Position numbers and translations under genes: made by a program. Under the pieces are notes generated by a model. That model was not told the DNA's origin. It searched no databases and saw only the letters and a program-made list of their open reading frames with translations. This document shows positions 24,495-32,485 of a DNA stretch of 64,000 nucleotides, piece after piece; within the stretch, counting starts at the first letter, position 1, and the number at the start of each line of letters is the position of its first letter. This DNA comes from Methanoculleus sp. UBA374 (GTDB taxonomy: Archaea; Halobacteriota; Methanomicrobia; Methanomicrobiales; Methanoculleaceae), in contig DAYL01000032.1 of the NCBI GenBank assembly GCA_002508705.1, positions 1 through 64,000 of the forward strand, given 5' to 3'.

Positions 24495-24984
24495 ATGTCA
24501 CATCTTCTGGTTTGATGTTGCTCCCTCACACGCCCCGGTGATTGCATGCGTTATCCGAAGATGAGTGAAATGGTGGGCCCTGTTAGGGATGCTGGTTATG
24601 GGATCTGCGGTCCTGACGGTCGGTATTCAACTGTGAAGCAGTGTCTGAAACACCGTTCGCGGAGAGGATGGGCCATAGTAAGCCTAGAGGTATAAGAATC
24701 TATCTAAGGTTCTCGTGGGGGTCAACACCCCGGTTCGTCGGACCGTCCCGGAAGTCCGGGCGGCAGGAGCCCTCCGGGGCCGGGACTGCCATGCTGCCGT
24801 ATTCTTGCACGGATCGAGCCACCGACCGCCGCCGGGAGCATCGCAGCGATTCAAAAAAGAAGCGAGGGCCGGCGTCCCGGGTGACCGTGTCACTGCCGCC
24901 TTACTATGAAGGGGCGGTCACGCCGGTCAGCACGGCTGGCCCCGCCCCGGGCCTGTGAAGATAGAGTCCTCGGCGCAGTGAACG
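24495..24984. other. 490-base intergenic region between two minus-strand surface genes
   Basis: It contains the promoter side of the SdrD-like gene and the end of the pilus operon. The GC-rich part near 24900-24960 has self-complementary stretches that may act as a terminator. Short open frames here lack start signals and family similarity. I see no gene, RNA or clear repeat. Confidence 0.4.
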
Positions 24985-25530
24985 TCAGGGAGTACCCTCC
25001 GGCGGGTCGATCAAAATCTCTCCCGATGATATGGGCGCACCGGCCCGCCGGTCGATGAAGCGGTAGGTCAGGTGGTACTTACCACACTCGATCTCGCTGC
25101 CCCCGAGGGTGACGTTGCCATTATCCTTATCATATTCGCCGATGGAGACTTTAAACCGGTCCCCCAGTCGAACGATCGATTCGTCCGGGTCAAAGCACGC
25201 GATACGCTCCCCCGTATCGTCGTTACTGAGTATCATGCGCAGGGTAGAATTTTCGCGTAAACCGATGCTCACCGCCAGTTGATCGACGTCGAACGCATCC
25301 CCGGCCCTGTGCTCGAAGACGACCTGATATGCATCCGTGTCCTTATCTACCATCGTCCCGGAGGCGACCAGGTCCGCCTTTATCGGCTGCGTGGTATCCC
25401 CGGCCGCACCGGTGGCGTAGACCGCCACAAGGGCCACGATGATCAGCGTCACGGAGATCATCAGCATCACGCCGATCACCTCGGACACAGCGTCATCGGA
25501 AAAATATCCATCATACTTCATGCCATTCAC
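24985..25530 (-). CDS. Archaeal type IV pilin-like protein (Pilin_N), last gene of pilus operon
   Basis: 181 residues. A short charged leader (MNGMKYDGYFSDD) precedes AVSEVIGVMLMISVTLIIVA, the hydrophobic assembly helix of Pilin_N proteins, where prepilin peptidase cuts the leader. The rest is a globular extracellular domain with FEHRAGDAFDVDQLAVSIG, a pattern (E-H-x-G-G/A-D) also seen in the other pilins of the region. It overlaps the preceding gene by 4 bases. It is probably a minor pilin of the PilB/PilC system encoded upstream. Confidence 0.82.
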   Translation of the reverse strand: MNGMKYDGYFSDDAVSEVIGVMLMISVTLIIVALVAVYATGAAGDTTQPIKADLVASGTMVDKDTDAYQVVFEHRAGDAFDVDQLAVSIGLRENSTLRMILSNDDTGERIACFDPDESIVRLGDRFKVSIGEYDKDNGNVTLGGSEIECGKYHLTYRFIDRRAGAPISSGEILIDPPEGTP

Positions 25531-26054
25531 CGCTCCTTTAAGAGAATGCTGCTCTTATGCAGGAGAACCCCGCTCGGCAGGTGGTAGACCGCCACCTCGA
25601 CCACGGCCGACCGCCCGATGCACTCCTCCAGTTCGTCCTCCGGAAGGTCGAGGAACCCGGCGGTCTCCTCCTGGTTCCCGGTGCTCGAACCGTTTCCTGT
25701 CCTCCAGACATCGGTTCCACCAAGGTTCTCAATGAACTTCAACGGCTTTTCCTTCTCCAGCTCCTCCCTCAAGTCGTACGATGCGGCACGCAGCTCCCCG
25801 TCCTCCAGGTGGACCCAGGTGTTGACCCTGAGGTCCCGGAGCCGGACCTGGTCCCCGCCCCGGTGCTCGAAGACGAGGGTGAAGTCATCCCCGCTTCCGG
25901 CGGAATACACCGCAAGGTCCACCGAGGGGGGAGGGTCCTTTGTATCGGCGGCCCCGCCGGCGAACGAGGCGACGAGCGCGGCGAGGATGACCACGATTGC
26001 GAGAAGAAGGACTACCCCGATAACCGAGGAGACCGCCGCCTCCCGGTCTACCAT
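25527..26054 (-). CDS. Archaeal type IV pilin-like protein (Pilin_N)
   Basis: 175 residues, beginning MVDREAAVSSVIGVVLLLAI: a very short leader and the conserved AVSxVIGV start of the helix. The extracellular part has LVFEHRGGDQVRLRDLRVNT, again the E-H-x-G-G-D signature, and ends with VAVYHLPSGVLLHKSSILL, comparable to the IIHxPSGxxxY end of the plus-strand pilins. It overlaps both neighbours (7 and 4 bases), so it belongs to the same translationally coupled set. Confidence 0.82.
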   Translation of the reverse strand: MVDREAAVSSVIGVVLLLAIVVILAALVASFAGGAADTKDPPPSVDLAVYSAGSGDDFTLVFEHRGGDQVRLRDLRVNTWVHLEDGELRAASYDLREELEKEKPLKFIENLGGTDVWRTGNGSSTGNQEETAGFLDLPEDELEECIGRSAVVEVAVYHLPSGVLLHKSSILLKER

Positions 26055-26980
26055 ACGCCCACCTCGACGTTCACGATCCGGAGGGTCACGTTCACGGAAG
26101 GCTCGAACGTAAGCGTATGCATGTGAATCTGGGACAATTCCTCAAAATAGTACCTATCGTAGGGGTGGTCCTCGATCGTATCGTTGCAGAGTGTCTCCAG
26201 ATGACCCTTTATCCCGGCTGAAGGGTTGAGAGTAGTGAGGTTGAGGTAAGGAGTGACGGAATCGTTGCAGACGAGCTTAGTTACGCCGGCGATCCGGTCT
26301 GGCTCTGGAATGGTTGCATTCAGCTTGAGCACGGCTCTTCCGCTCCCGGTGACGAACGACCCGCCTTCTTTCGGAGGGGGAGGGGTGAGGTTCACCAGGG
26401 TGATCACGATCTCATTCCCGAATCGGGACATGTCGATGAAAGAGCGCAGGAACTCGCCGCTGTCGGCCCGTGCCCCGGAGACGTTGTTGTAACTCGAAGA
26501 CTGGGGCACCGTCACGTTGTCTTTCGTCACCGCAACGAACCCGTACTCCCAGAGGTAGCCCTGCGGCTCCCAGGCCGTGAACGAGGGCACGTAGGAGACG
26601 TTCACCAGGGAGGCATTTCCAGTCATCATCGCATCAGTCTGGTTGGTTACGGTTACGTTCACCAGAGGCACCTGTGTTATCGTGACCGAACCGCTCGACC
26701 GGACCGGGCTTAAGAGGATATCACCCCCCCCGAGGGAGAACGGCTCGCTGAACCGGGTGCTCGTCCTGTCCGAGACAACATGACTGCCCGAGACAACATG
26801 ATCGATATCCGAACCGAACCTGGCAAAGGCGTCCGCCACCTCGCGGGAGTGCTCGATCTCGGACTGCTGCTTCAGCCCGGGAAGATACGTTGCAGAGTAG
26901 ATCGCGATCAGCGTGACAATGATGCCGAGGACCAGCATCAGCGCGATCACGGTCGAGACCGCGTCGTCCTTCTCCATCAT
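26048..26980 (-). CDS. Large pilin-like protein of the pilus operon
   Basis: 310 residues, clearly longer than its neighbours. The N-terminus MMEKDDAVSTVIALMLVLGI with a following helix to about residue 30 is Pilin_N-like, but the exported part (about 280 residues) differs: it is rich in Thr, Ser and Asn with many N-x-S/T sequons (for example NVTVTNQT, NASLVNVS, LKLNATI), fitting a glycosylated surface domain. Size and position suggest a tip or adhesin-type minor pilin; this is inference. It starts within the end of the previous gene by a 4-base overlap. Confidence 0.75.
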   Translation of the reverse strand: MMEKDDAVSTVIALMLVLGIIVTLIAIYSATYLPGLKQQSEIEHSREVADAFARFGSDIDHVVSGSHVVSDRTSTRFSEPFSLGGGDILLSPVRSSGSVTITQVPLVNVTVTNQTDAMMTGNASLVNVSYVPSFTAWEPQGYLWEYGFVAVTKDNVTVPQSSSYNNVSGARADSGEFLRSFIDMSRFGNEIVITLVNLTPPPPKEGGSFVTGSGRAVLKLNATIPEPDRIAGVTKLVCNDSVTPYLNLTTLNPSAGIKGHLETLCNDTIEDHPYDRYYFEELSQIHMHTLTFEPSVNVTLRIVNVEVGVW

Positions 26981-27444
26981 GGGACCACCCTTGGATATGG
27001 GACCTCCCCCGAATAGATGACGTTCTTCGGTGTGATCAGCCGTACGATATCCCCGCGTTTAAGCTCGGGGTTGAGCGTGACATTCAGATATCCGCCGAGA
27101 TCGAACGCTGCGGTCCCGTCGTCGGCGTGGTCGCGGAGGTCGAAGTCACGGTGTGAATACTCCTCCCTGATCCCATCCTCCTTCCGGATAACGACCACCG
27201 CGAGGTCCTTCTTCTCCACCCAGTCGCCCCCTTTATGCCAGAAGATCACGACGGTGTCGTTTTCCACCACGGAAGTGCCGTTCGCATTCTTCATCGCGAC
27301 ATCGACGCTCGGCTCCCGGCCGCCCGGGATCAGGGAGAACGCCGACGTGGCAAAGAGGGCTACGAGGATGACGACCAGCGCGATCATGATCATCTCGCCG
27401 ATGACCGAGGAGACCGCTTCGTCGTGCTGTAATCTGCCTTTCAT
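26977..27444 (-). CDS. Archaeal type IV pilin-like protein (Pilin_N)
   Basis: 155 residues with the start MKGRLQHDEAVSSVIGEMIM and a hydrophobic helix to about residue 35. A Glu follows VIG, near the classical conserved pilin Glu position. The exported domain contains VIFWHKGGDWVEKKDLAVVV, a version of the H-x-G-G-D pattern of the other pilins. It is the first of four pilin-like genes after the PilC-like gene, 10 bases from its stop, and overlaps the next by 4 bases. Confidence 0.82.
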   Translation of the reverse strand: MKGRLQHDEAVSSVIGEMIMIALVVILVALFATSAFSLIPGGREPSVDVAMKNANGTSVVENDTVVIFWHKGGDWVEKKDLAVVVIRKEDGIREEYSHRDFDLRDHADDGTAAFDLGGYLNVTLNPELKRGDIVRLITPKNVIYSGEVPYPRVVP

Positions 27445-27454
27445 GAAACCGCCT

Positions 27455-29251
27455 TCATATTATGTAGACAAAGAGGATCACCGTCGCGGCCAGCATCACG
27501 CAGGCATGCTTGAGGCCGGCAAGGATACTGTTCGCAGATAACTGCCCCGCCATGATCCCCGAGAAGAACCCGAGGATGATCCCGACATGGAACATTTCGC
27601 GGACGTTCGCACTGATATCGAAGGTAACGTCGTATGCGGAGAAACTTGAGATGAAAGCGACGTTCAGCTGGTACGCCGAATAGAGGTAGATGCCGAACGA
27701 GAGGTAGATAACGGCGAGGTAGACGAACGAGACGTTCAACCGCTTCGCCTTCATCTTGATATAGTGCTGGAGGTCGTTGATTGCAATCGTCAGGATCTCG
27801 CGGATGTAATCGGTCACCTCGCTTGCCCGCACCAGGAGGGAGATCGCCCGCTTCACCGAGACAAGACCGATACGCTCCTCCATCCGCACAAGCGCACCCG
27901 AAACGCTGGAGCCGAGCCTGAGTTCATCGGCCGCGACCTTTATCTCGTGGGAGAGAACGCCCATCTTGGTGTTGGCGATCATGAAGATGGCGCCCTGCAG
28001 CGTCATGCCGATGTCGCGCATATCCGCGATCTCGGCGAGGAACTCGGGCAGCTGCTTCTCGACCGCCATGACGTAGCGGCGGCGCAGCTCGTAGGCGATC
28101 ATCACCGGGATCACGGCCACGATGACGGCAAGACAGAGGAAGACCTCCATGGTGTAGGTGGGGAAGAGCGATTCGAAGAAGCTGAACTGCAAGCTGAGGA
28201 ACAGCGCACCGAGAGCCCCCACGCCGATCACCGCCCCGACCGTATAGTCGGAGATGAAGAAGGTCACGGGATGGCGGAGGATCTCTAAGATGCGCAGCCA
28301 GCGTTTCCGGGACTCGAGGCTTTTGAGGAATTTTTCGTCCGGCTCGCCCCCGGTTTCGGCATCCAGGATCTCGGTGCCGAACTCGGACTCCCGGATCTCG
28401 CGGCGCGCGACGTCGAGGTTGTCCGGCGGAAGGAGGACGTAGAGGATGAAGATGAGGGCAATCGCCCCCAGCGGGAGGCCGAGGTACATGAGCGGCATGA
28501 TGCCCGCGAGCTGGTTCTGTCCGGCGAGGTTCTGCGCCACCAGCATGATGATGATCGCGATCGGCCCGGCGACGAACGCCGTCACGTAGACCTCGGCGAT
28601 CATCTCCAGGATCTGGAGGAGCGACTCCTGCTCCTGCCGCGCAAGTTCGCGGTAGGTCTCGGACTTGGAGTTGAAGAAACTGGTGAGGTTGCCGCCGCTC
28701 CGGTAGACCAGCGCAAGGTCGTTTATCAGTTCCTTGAAGTTGGCGGACGGCGTGACCTCCTGGACGTTTCGCATCGCGGTGAGGAGATCGAGGCCGAAGA
28801 CCTCCACGTCCCTGACGATGAGCCCGCACTCCTTTGAAACCTCCCCATAGAGGTCGCCCGCCTCATAAACGCTCCGGAAGATGCCGTAGAGCGTCATGGT
28901 CGAGGAGAGCGCCTGCATGTAGGTGACGGCATGGGGAAGGTCCGCCTCGATCCGCGTCCGGCGCCCCTGCGCCTGGAGGAGAGGATACAGGTAAATAAGA
29001 AGAAGAAGCAGGCCGACGACGGCGACGAAACCGAGCAGGACGGTGACGCCGTAGGGGAGGAAGGGGAGGATGTTCACCTCGACCCCGAGGATGGAGAGGA
29101 GGAGAACGGAGAGGATGTAGAGGAAACCGGCAAGCAGGGTTATGACCAGGCCGTACTGAAGATACCGGGAGGCGGGGATCGGTATGTGCGCCGAGAGCAG
29201 CGAGTGCGCCAGCTCATCCCTGAAGTTGCGGAACGTCGCTATATCGGTCAT
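27455..29251 (-). CDS. Type IV pilus/type II secretion platform membrane protein (PilC/TadC/FlaJ-like)
   Basis: 598 residues. Two T2SSF-type cytoplasmic helical domains are visible (around LPHAVTYMQALSSTMTLYGI and LPEFLAEIADMRDIGMTLQG), each followed by pairs of long membrane helices; about eight to nine transmembrane segments in all, including the C-terminal VMLAATVILFVYII. The protein forms the membrane base on which the ATPase acts to insert pilins. It overlaps the ATPase gene by 4 bases (29248-29251), the usual pairing for archaeal pilus systems, and pilin genes follow at once. Confidence 0.9.
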   Translation of the reverse strand: MTDIATFRNFRDELAHSLLSAHIPIPASRYLQYGLVITLLAGFLYILSVLLLSILGVEVNILPFLPYGVTVLLGFVAVVGLLLLLIYLYPLLQAQGRRTRIEADLPHAVTYMQALSSTMTLYGIFRSVYEAGDLYGEVSKECGLIVRDVEVFGLDLLTAMRNVQEVTPSANFKELINDLALVYRSGGNLTSFFNSKSETYRELARQEQESLLQILEMIAEVYVTAFVAGPIAIIIMLVAQNLAGQNQLAGIMPLMYLGLPLGAIALIFILYVLLPPDNLDVARREIRESEFGTEILDAETGGEPDEKFLKSLESRKRWLRILEILRHPVTFFISDYTVGAVIGVGALGALFLSLQFSFFESLFPTYTMEVFLCLAVIVAVIPVMIAYELRRRYVMAVEKQLPEFLAEIADMRDIGMTLQGAIFMIANTKMGVLSHEIKVAADELRLGSSVSGALVRMEERIGLVSVKRAISLLVRASEVTDYIREILTIAINDLQHYIKMKAKRLNVSFVYLAVIYLSFGIYLYSAYQLNVAFISSFSAYDVTFDISANVREMFHVGIILGFFSGIMAGQLSANSILAGLKHACVMLAATVILFVYII

Positions 29252-30798
29252 TGCTGTTCCCGCACCATCATTTCCTGCACCATCTGCCCGACCTTCAAAG
29301 GAGAGAGAGCGCCCTGGTGAATCATATCCGTGAGGGCGTCTCTTCGCACGGCGATGGCGGCTTCGAGCTGCTCCCGGTCCCAGCCGTTCCGGTAGGCGAT
29401 ATCGTCAAAGACGGCCGACCGCTCGTAGACCCTGACGAACCGGTCCGTCCGGTGGTCCCAGGTAAAGAGCGGCTCCCACCGGACCTGGTCGTCGACGACC
29501 CGGATCTCGTTTAACGAGAGGCACCGGCGGAACCCTCTCCCCCCCTCGTAGAGGAGGCTCTGCACCAGGATAAGGTCGAGGGCGTTGAACATCGCCACCG
29601 GGACGTTGATGGGTTCGTGGGTCAGGCGGTTCACCGTCTCCTGCACGTTTCCTGCGTGAACGGTGGAGTAGGTGGTGTGTCCGGTGTTCATCGCCTGAAA
29701 GAGGGTCTGCGCCTCTTCGCCGCGCACCTCGCCGACAATGATGTACTCGGGCCGCTGACGCAGCGCCGCTTTGAGGAGGTAGAACATGCCGACGTTGCCG
29801 GTGCCGCTGACGTTGGCGCTCTCCCGCGTCCGCATCGGCAGCCAGTTGATGTGTGGGAGCTGGATCTCACGGGTATCCTCAATGGAGACGATCTTTGCCA
29901 CCGGGGGGATGAAGAACGAGATGGCGTTCATCGTCGAGGTCTTTCCGCTTGCCGTTCCCCCGGTGACGATCATGCTTTTGCGGTTTTCGACCGCGAGCCA
30001 GATATGCGCCATCAGGTCGGCGTCGTAGGTGTTGTTGTCGATGAGGCTGACCGGAGTCAGGGGGTCGGCGCGGAACTTCCGGACGGTAAACGAGCTCCCC
30101 CGGGAAGAGACGATGTCCGAGTAGGTGATCTGTGCTCGCGAGCCTTCGGGAAGGGCGGCATCGATGAGCGGGGTCGAGAGGGAGAGTTGTTTGTCGGCCT
30201 TCTGGGCGAGTTTGAGCACGAATTTGTTCAGTTCTTCGCCGTCAAAGACGCAGTTCGTCTGGATGTTGGCGTACCTCCGGTGATAGAGGAAGATCGGGAT
30301 CTCCGGGCCGTTGCAGGTGATGTCTTCGATCCGGTCGTCGTTCATCAGCGGGTCGAGCTTTCCGTAGCCGAGGAAATTGCGCCGGAGGTAGTACATGAGT
30401 ACCTCCACCCGGTCGTCGGCGATCTCCGGGTCGAAGGAGCGGATCACTCTCCTGAGGAGGTCCGGATCGAGACCGAGTTCGCCTCTTTTGCGGGCGGTGT
30501 CGTAGATGAGCGTTGCCCGGAGCTGCTCGAACGTCTCTTCCAGGACGATCAGTTCTTTCTCCGTTACCTTTGGCTCGACAACCTCGTAGCCGAGGGTGAT
30601 CGCGTCCTTTCGGAAGATGTTGACGTAGGAGAACGGGGGGACCAGCCAGTACCGTTCTACAATGTCCAGGGCCGGGTCGGCGGGCGGGAGTTCGAGGATC
30701 ATCGGGCCGGGGTCGGGGACTTCGTCTGCGACAACACCGTCCCCGGCAGGGGTCGTTTTCACCCTCCTGCCGAACAGGGAAGAGAAGTCGAACATCAT
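29248..30798 (-). CDS. Type II/IV secretion ATPase (PilB/TadA/VirB11-like) of an archaeal pilus
   Basis: 516 residues. Walker A is VTGGTASGKTSTMNA at about residues 280-295, and Walker B is in YIIVGEVRGEEAQTLFQAMN, followed by the His box GHTTYSTVHA. The N-terminal region (YWLVPPFSYVNIF, then LIYDTARKRGELGLD) is typical of archaeal members. The enzyme powers pilin assembly with the PilC-like partner encoded next. It overlaps both neighbours by 4 bases. No retraction ATPase is seen in the window. Confidence 0.93.
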   Translation of the reverse strand: MMFDFSSLFGRRVKTTPAGDGVVADEVPDPGPMILELPPADPALDIVERYWLVPPFSYVNIFRKDAITLGYEVVEPKVTEKELIVLEETFEQLRATLIYDTARKRGELGLDPDLLRRVIRSFDPEIADDRVEVLMYYLRRNFLGYGKLDPLMNDDRIEDITCNGPEIPIFLYHRRYANIQTNCVFDGEELNKFVLKLAQKADKQLSLSTPLIDAALPEGSRAQITYSDIVSSRGSSFTVRKFRADPLTPVSLIDNNTYDADLMAHIWLAVENRKSMIVTGGTASGKTSTMNAISFFIPPVAKIVSIEDTREIQLPHINWLPMRTRESANVSGTGNVGMFYLLKAALRQRPEYIIVGEVRGEEAQTLFQAMNTGHTTYSTVHAGNVQETVNRLTHEPINVPVAMFNALDLILVQSLLYEGGRGFRRCLSLNEIRVVDDQVRWEPLFTWDHRTDRFVRVYERSAVFDDIAYRNGWDREQLEAAIAVRRDALTDMIHQGALSPLKVGQMVQEMMVREQQ

Positions 30799-32483
30799 AT
30801 CCCTCCGTGGTAGGCTGTTTCTGCCGGTTTGCCGTGATACTCGACGGTCACGTCCACCTCGCAGTTCCGGACAAAGACCGCCAGCGCGTAGTCGCCGGGA
30901 CCGAAAACCGCCTCATTCTTTCGCATATCTGCACCGTAGACCGTCTGCCAGCCGAAGGTTCGGTCAAAGACGGCGGCACCGTCTTCGATGCGGTAGAGCG
31001 CGAACCGGACGTCGCTGTACGGGGTCATCTCCTTATCGGAACGGTCTTCGTCCATATTCTGCACGGTGTAGGCGACCCGCCAGGGAACCGGGGCGATGAC
31101 TTCGGTGACGCCCCAGAGCGAATAGGCTTCCCGGTTCTGGAGCAGCGGGTCCCGCATCTCAAGGAAGTTGTCGTGGATCCGCCATTTGTCGTCGTAGGTC
31201 CAGGAGATCCCGGCCGGGTACCAGGTGCCCGTGTAATAATCCCGGACCGGCTCAAGCCAGGTCAGCAACGGCGGGGAGGGATTGGAGACCGGGATGCGAA
31301 GAGCCGACGTGAGACTTTCGTTCGCCGAGAACGGGGGCGCCTCCCCGAGAGGCTGGCTCCCGGCGACGGTGGTGCCGGCATCGAGCCGGTCGTCGCGCGA
31401 GAGGACGTGACCCAGCCAGAGGCCGTCTCCGCCGTTGAAGAACGGGTCCATCCCGTCGTAGGCGCTGCGGTCGACGCCTTTCTCCGTGGTGTTCACGGCC
31501 CAGGCCGCCGAGACGATGATCGGCTGGTTCCAGACGGCATCCTCCACGACGACCGTATGGAGACCCGGCACTTCCGCCCCGGCGACGAACGTCCGGTTCG
31601 CCGGATAGTAGCGCACGTCCTCGAAGGTGCCCGATCCGGTGGCGTTCTGCCAGACGGCTTCGCCGGAGAACCACCCCGATGCAGGATCGCCGCTCGCGGG
31701 GAGAGACCCGTCATATGTCCCGTTCTCCGGGAAGTAGGCGAACCTGCCTGCGGGGGCCTCCGCCACGGCCCAATAGAGCCGCCCGGGGATTGTACCGTCG
31801 GTGACGAGGCCGAGAGCGGTGGCTTCGGGGATGATCGTGCGCCGGTCATGCGTTGCGGGGTAGTAGAGGAGGGAGACGCCGTAGCCCATCCGGTCAAGGA
31901 TGGCGGCGGCAAGGATGGCATGGTCCTCGCTGTCGCCTCCCTGCCCGGCAAGGGTTACGACGGGGTAGTTCGAGTAATCGGCAGAGGCGAGGCGTTCCGC
32001 GTCCGTGGTGTAGTTGAGGCTCGCCACAAAGGCGAGGACGTTAGAGACGGTATCGCTGTCGCCGAACCCCGACTCACGGGACGTGGCAAGGAACCAATCT
32101 GCAACGGCGTCGACGACCCCGTCGTCGCCGTCGGTCACGACATACTCCGCCATGCGCTGCGGTTTGTCTTCGCCCGACCCGTATGCCGGGGAGAGGAAAC
32201 GCTCGTAGGTATCTTCCGGGATGTAGAGGTCCATCGTCATCCCGGCTCCCTGATACGACCAGTTGTAGGACTTCGGCCCGGCGGGCGTCTCCTCCGGAGG
32301 CTCCTCTTCGGTCCCGGGGTCCGGGAGATAGGGGTCCGGGGTGACGGGGGCCGGCTCCTGCTCCTGGCCGGGAAAGCCGATGCCGGAAAACCAGAGGACG
32401 GCAACGACACCGACGACGGCGATGGCGATCACAAGAACCCCGATGACCTTCTTGAACAGAGACTCGTCAAAGGCGAGGTCCAC
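30795..32483 (-). CDS. Membrane-anchored extracellular protein with a transglutaminase-like domain
   Basis: 562 residues from a GTG at 32481-32483, preceded by GAGGAGG; it starts two bases after the stop of the DUF3821 gene. A frame running further upstream is antisense-like and not used. One transmembrane helix (VIGVLVIAIAVVGVVAVLWF) is followed by a Pro/Glu-rich linker and a large extracellular part. The segment GQGGDSEDHAILAAAILDRM resembles the transglutaminase core, but Ser stands where the catalytic Cys is expected; YYPATHD may supply the His. If so the domain is a non-enzymatic binding version. It probably serves the pilus or surface layer encoded in the same operon. Confidence 0.7.
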   Translation of the reverse strand: MDLAFDESLFKKVIGVLVIAIAVVGVVAVLWFSGIGFPGQEQEPAPVTPDPYLPDPGTEEEPPEETPAGPKSYNWSYQGAGMTMDLYIPEDTYERFLSPAYGSGEDKPQRMAEYVVTDGDDGVVDAVADWFLATSRESGFGDSDTVSNVLAFVASLNYTTDAERLASADYSNYPVVTLAGQGGDSEDHAILAAAILDRMGYGVSLLYYPATHDRRTIIPEATALGLVTDGTIPGRLYWAVAEAPAGRFAYFPENGTYDGSLPASGDPASGWFSGEAVWQNATGSGTFEDVRYYPANRTFVAGAEVPGLHTVVVEDAVWNQPIIVSAAWAVNTTEKGVDRSAYDGMDPFFNGGDGLWLGHVLSRDDRLDAGTTVAGSQPLGEAPPFSANESLTSALRIPVSNPSPPLLTWLEPVRDYYTGTWYPAGISWTYDDKWRIHDNFLEMRDPLLQNREAYSLWGVTEVIAPVPWRVAYTVQNMDEDRSDKEMTPYSDVRFALYRIEDGAAVFDRTFGWQTVYGADMRKNEAVFGPGDYALAVFVRNCEVDVTVEYHGKPAETAYHGGI

Positions 32484-32485
32484 GG

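Noticed and set aside
24641..24958. Short plus-strand open frames in the gap upstream of the SdrD-like gene
   Set aside because: No ribosome-binding site, no family similarity and low-complexity Arg/Pro-rich composition.
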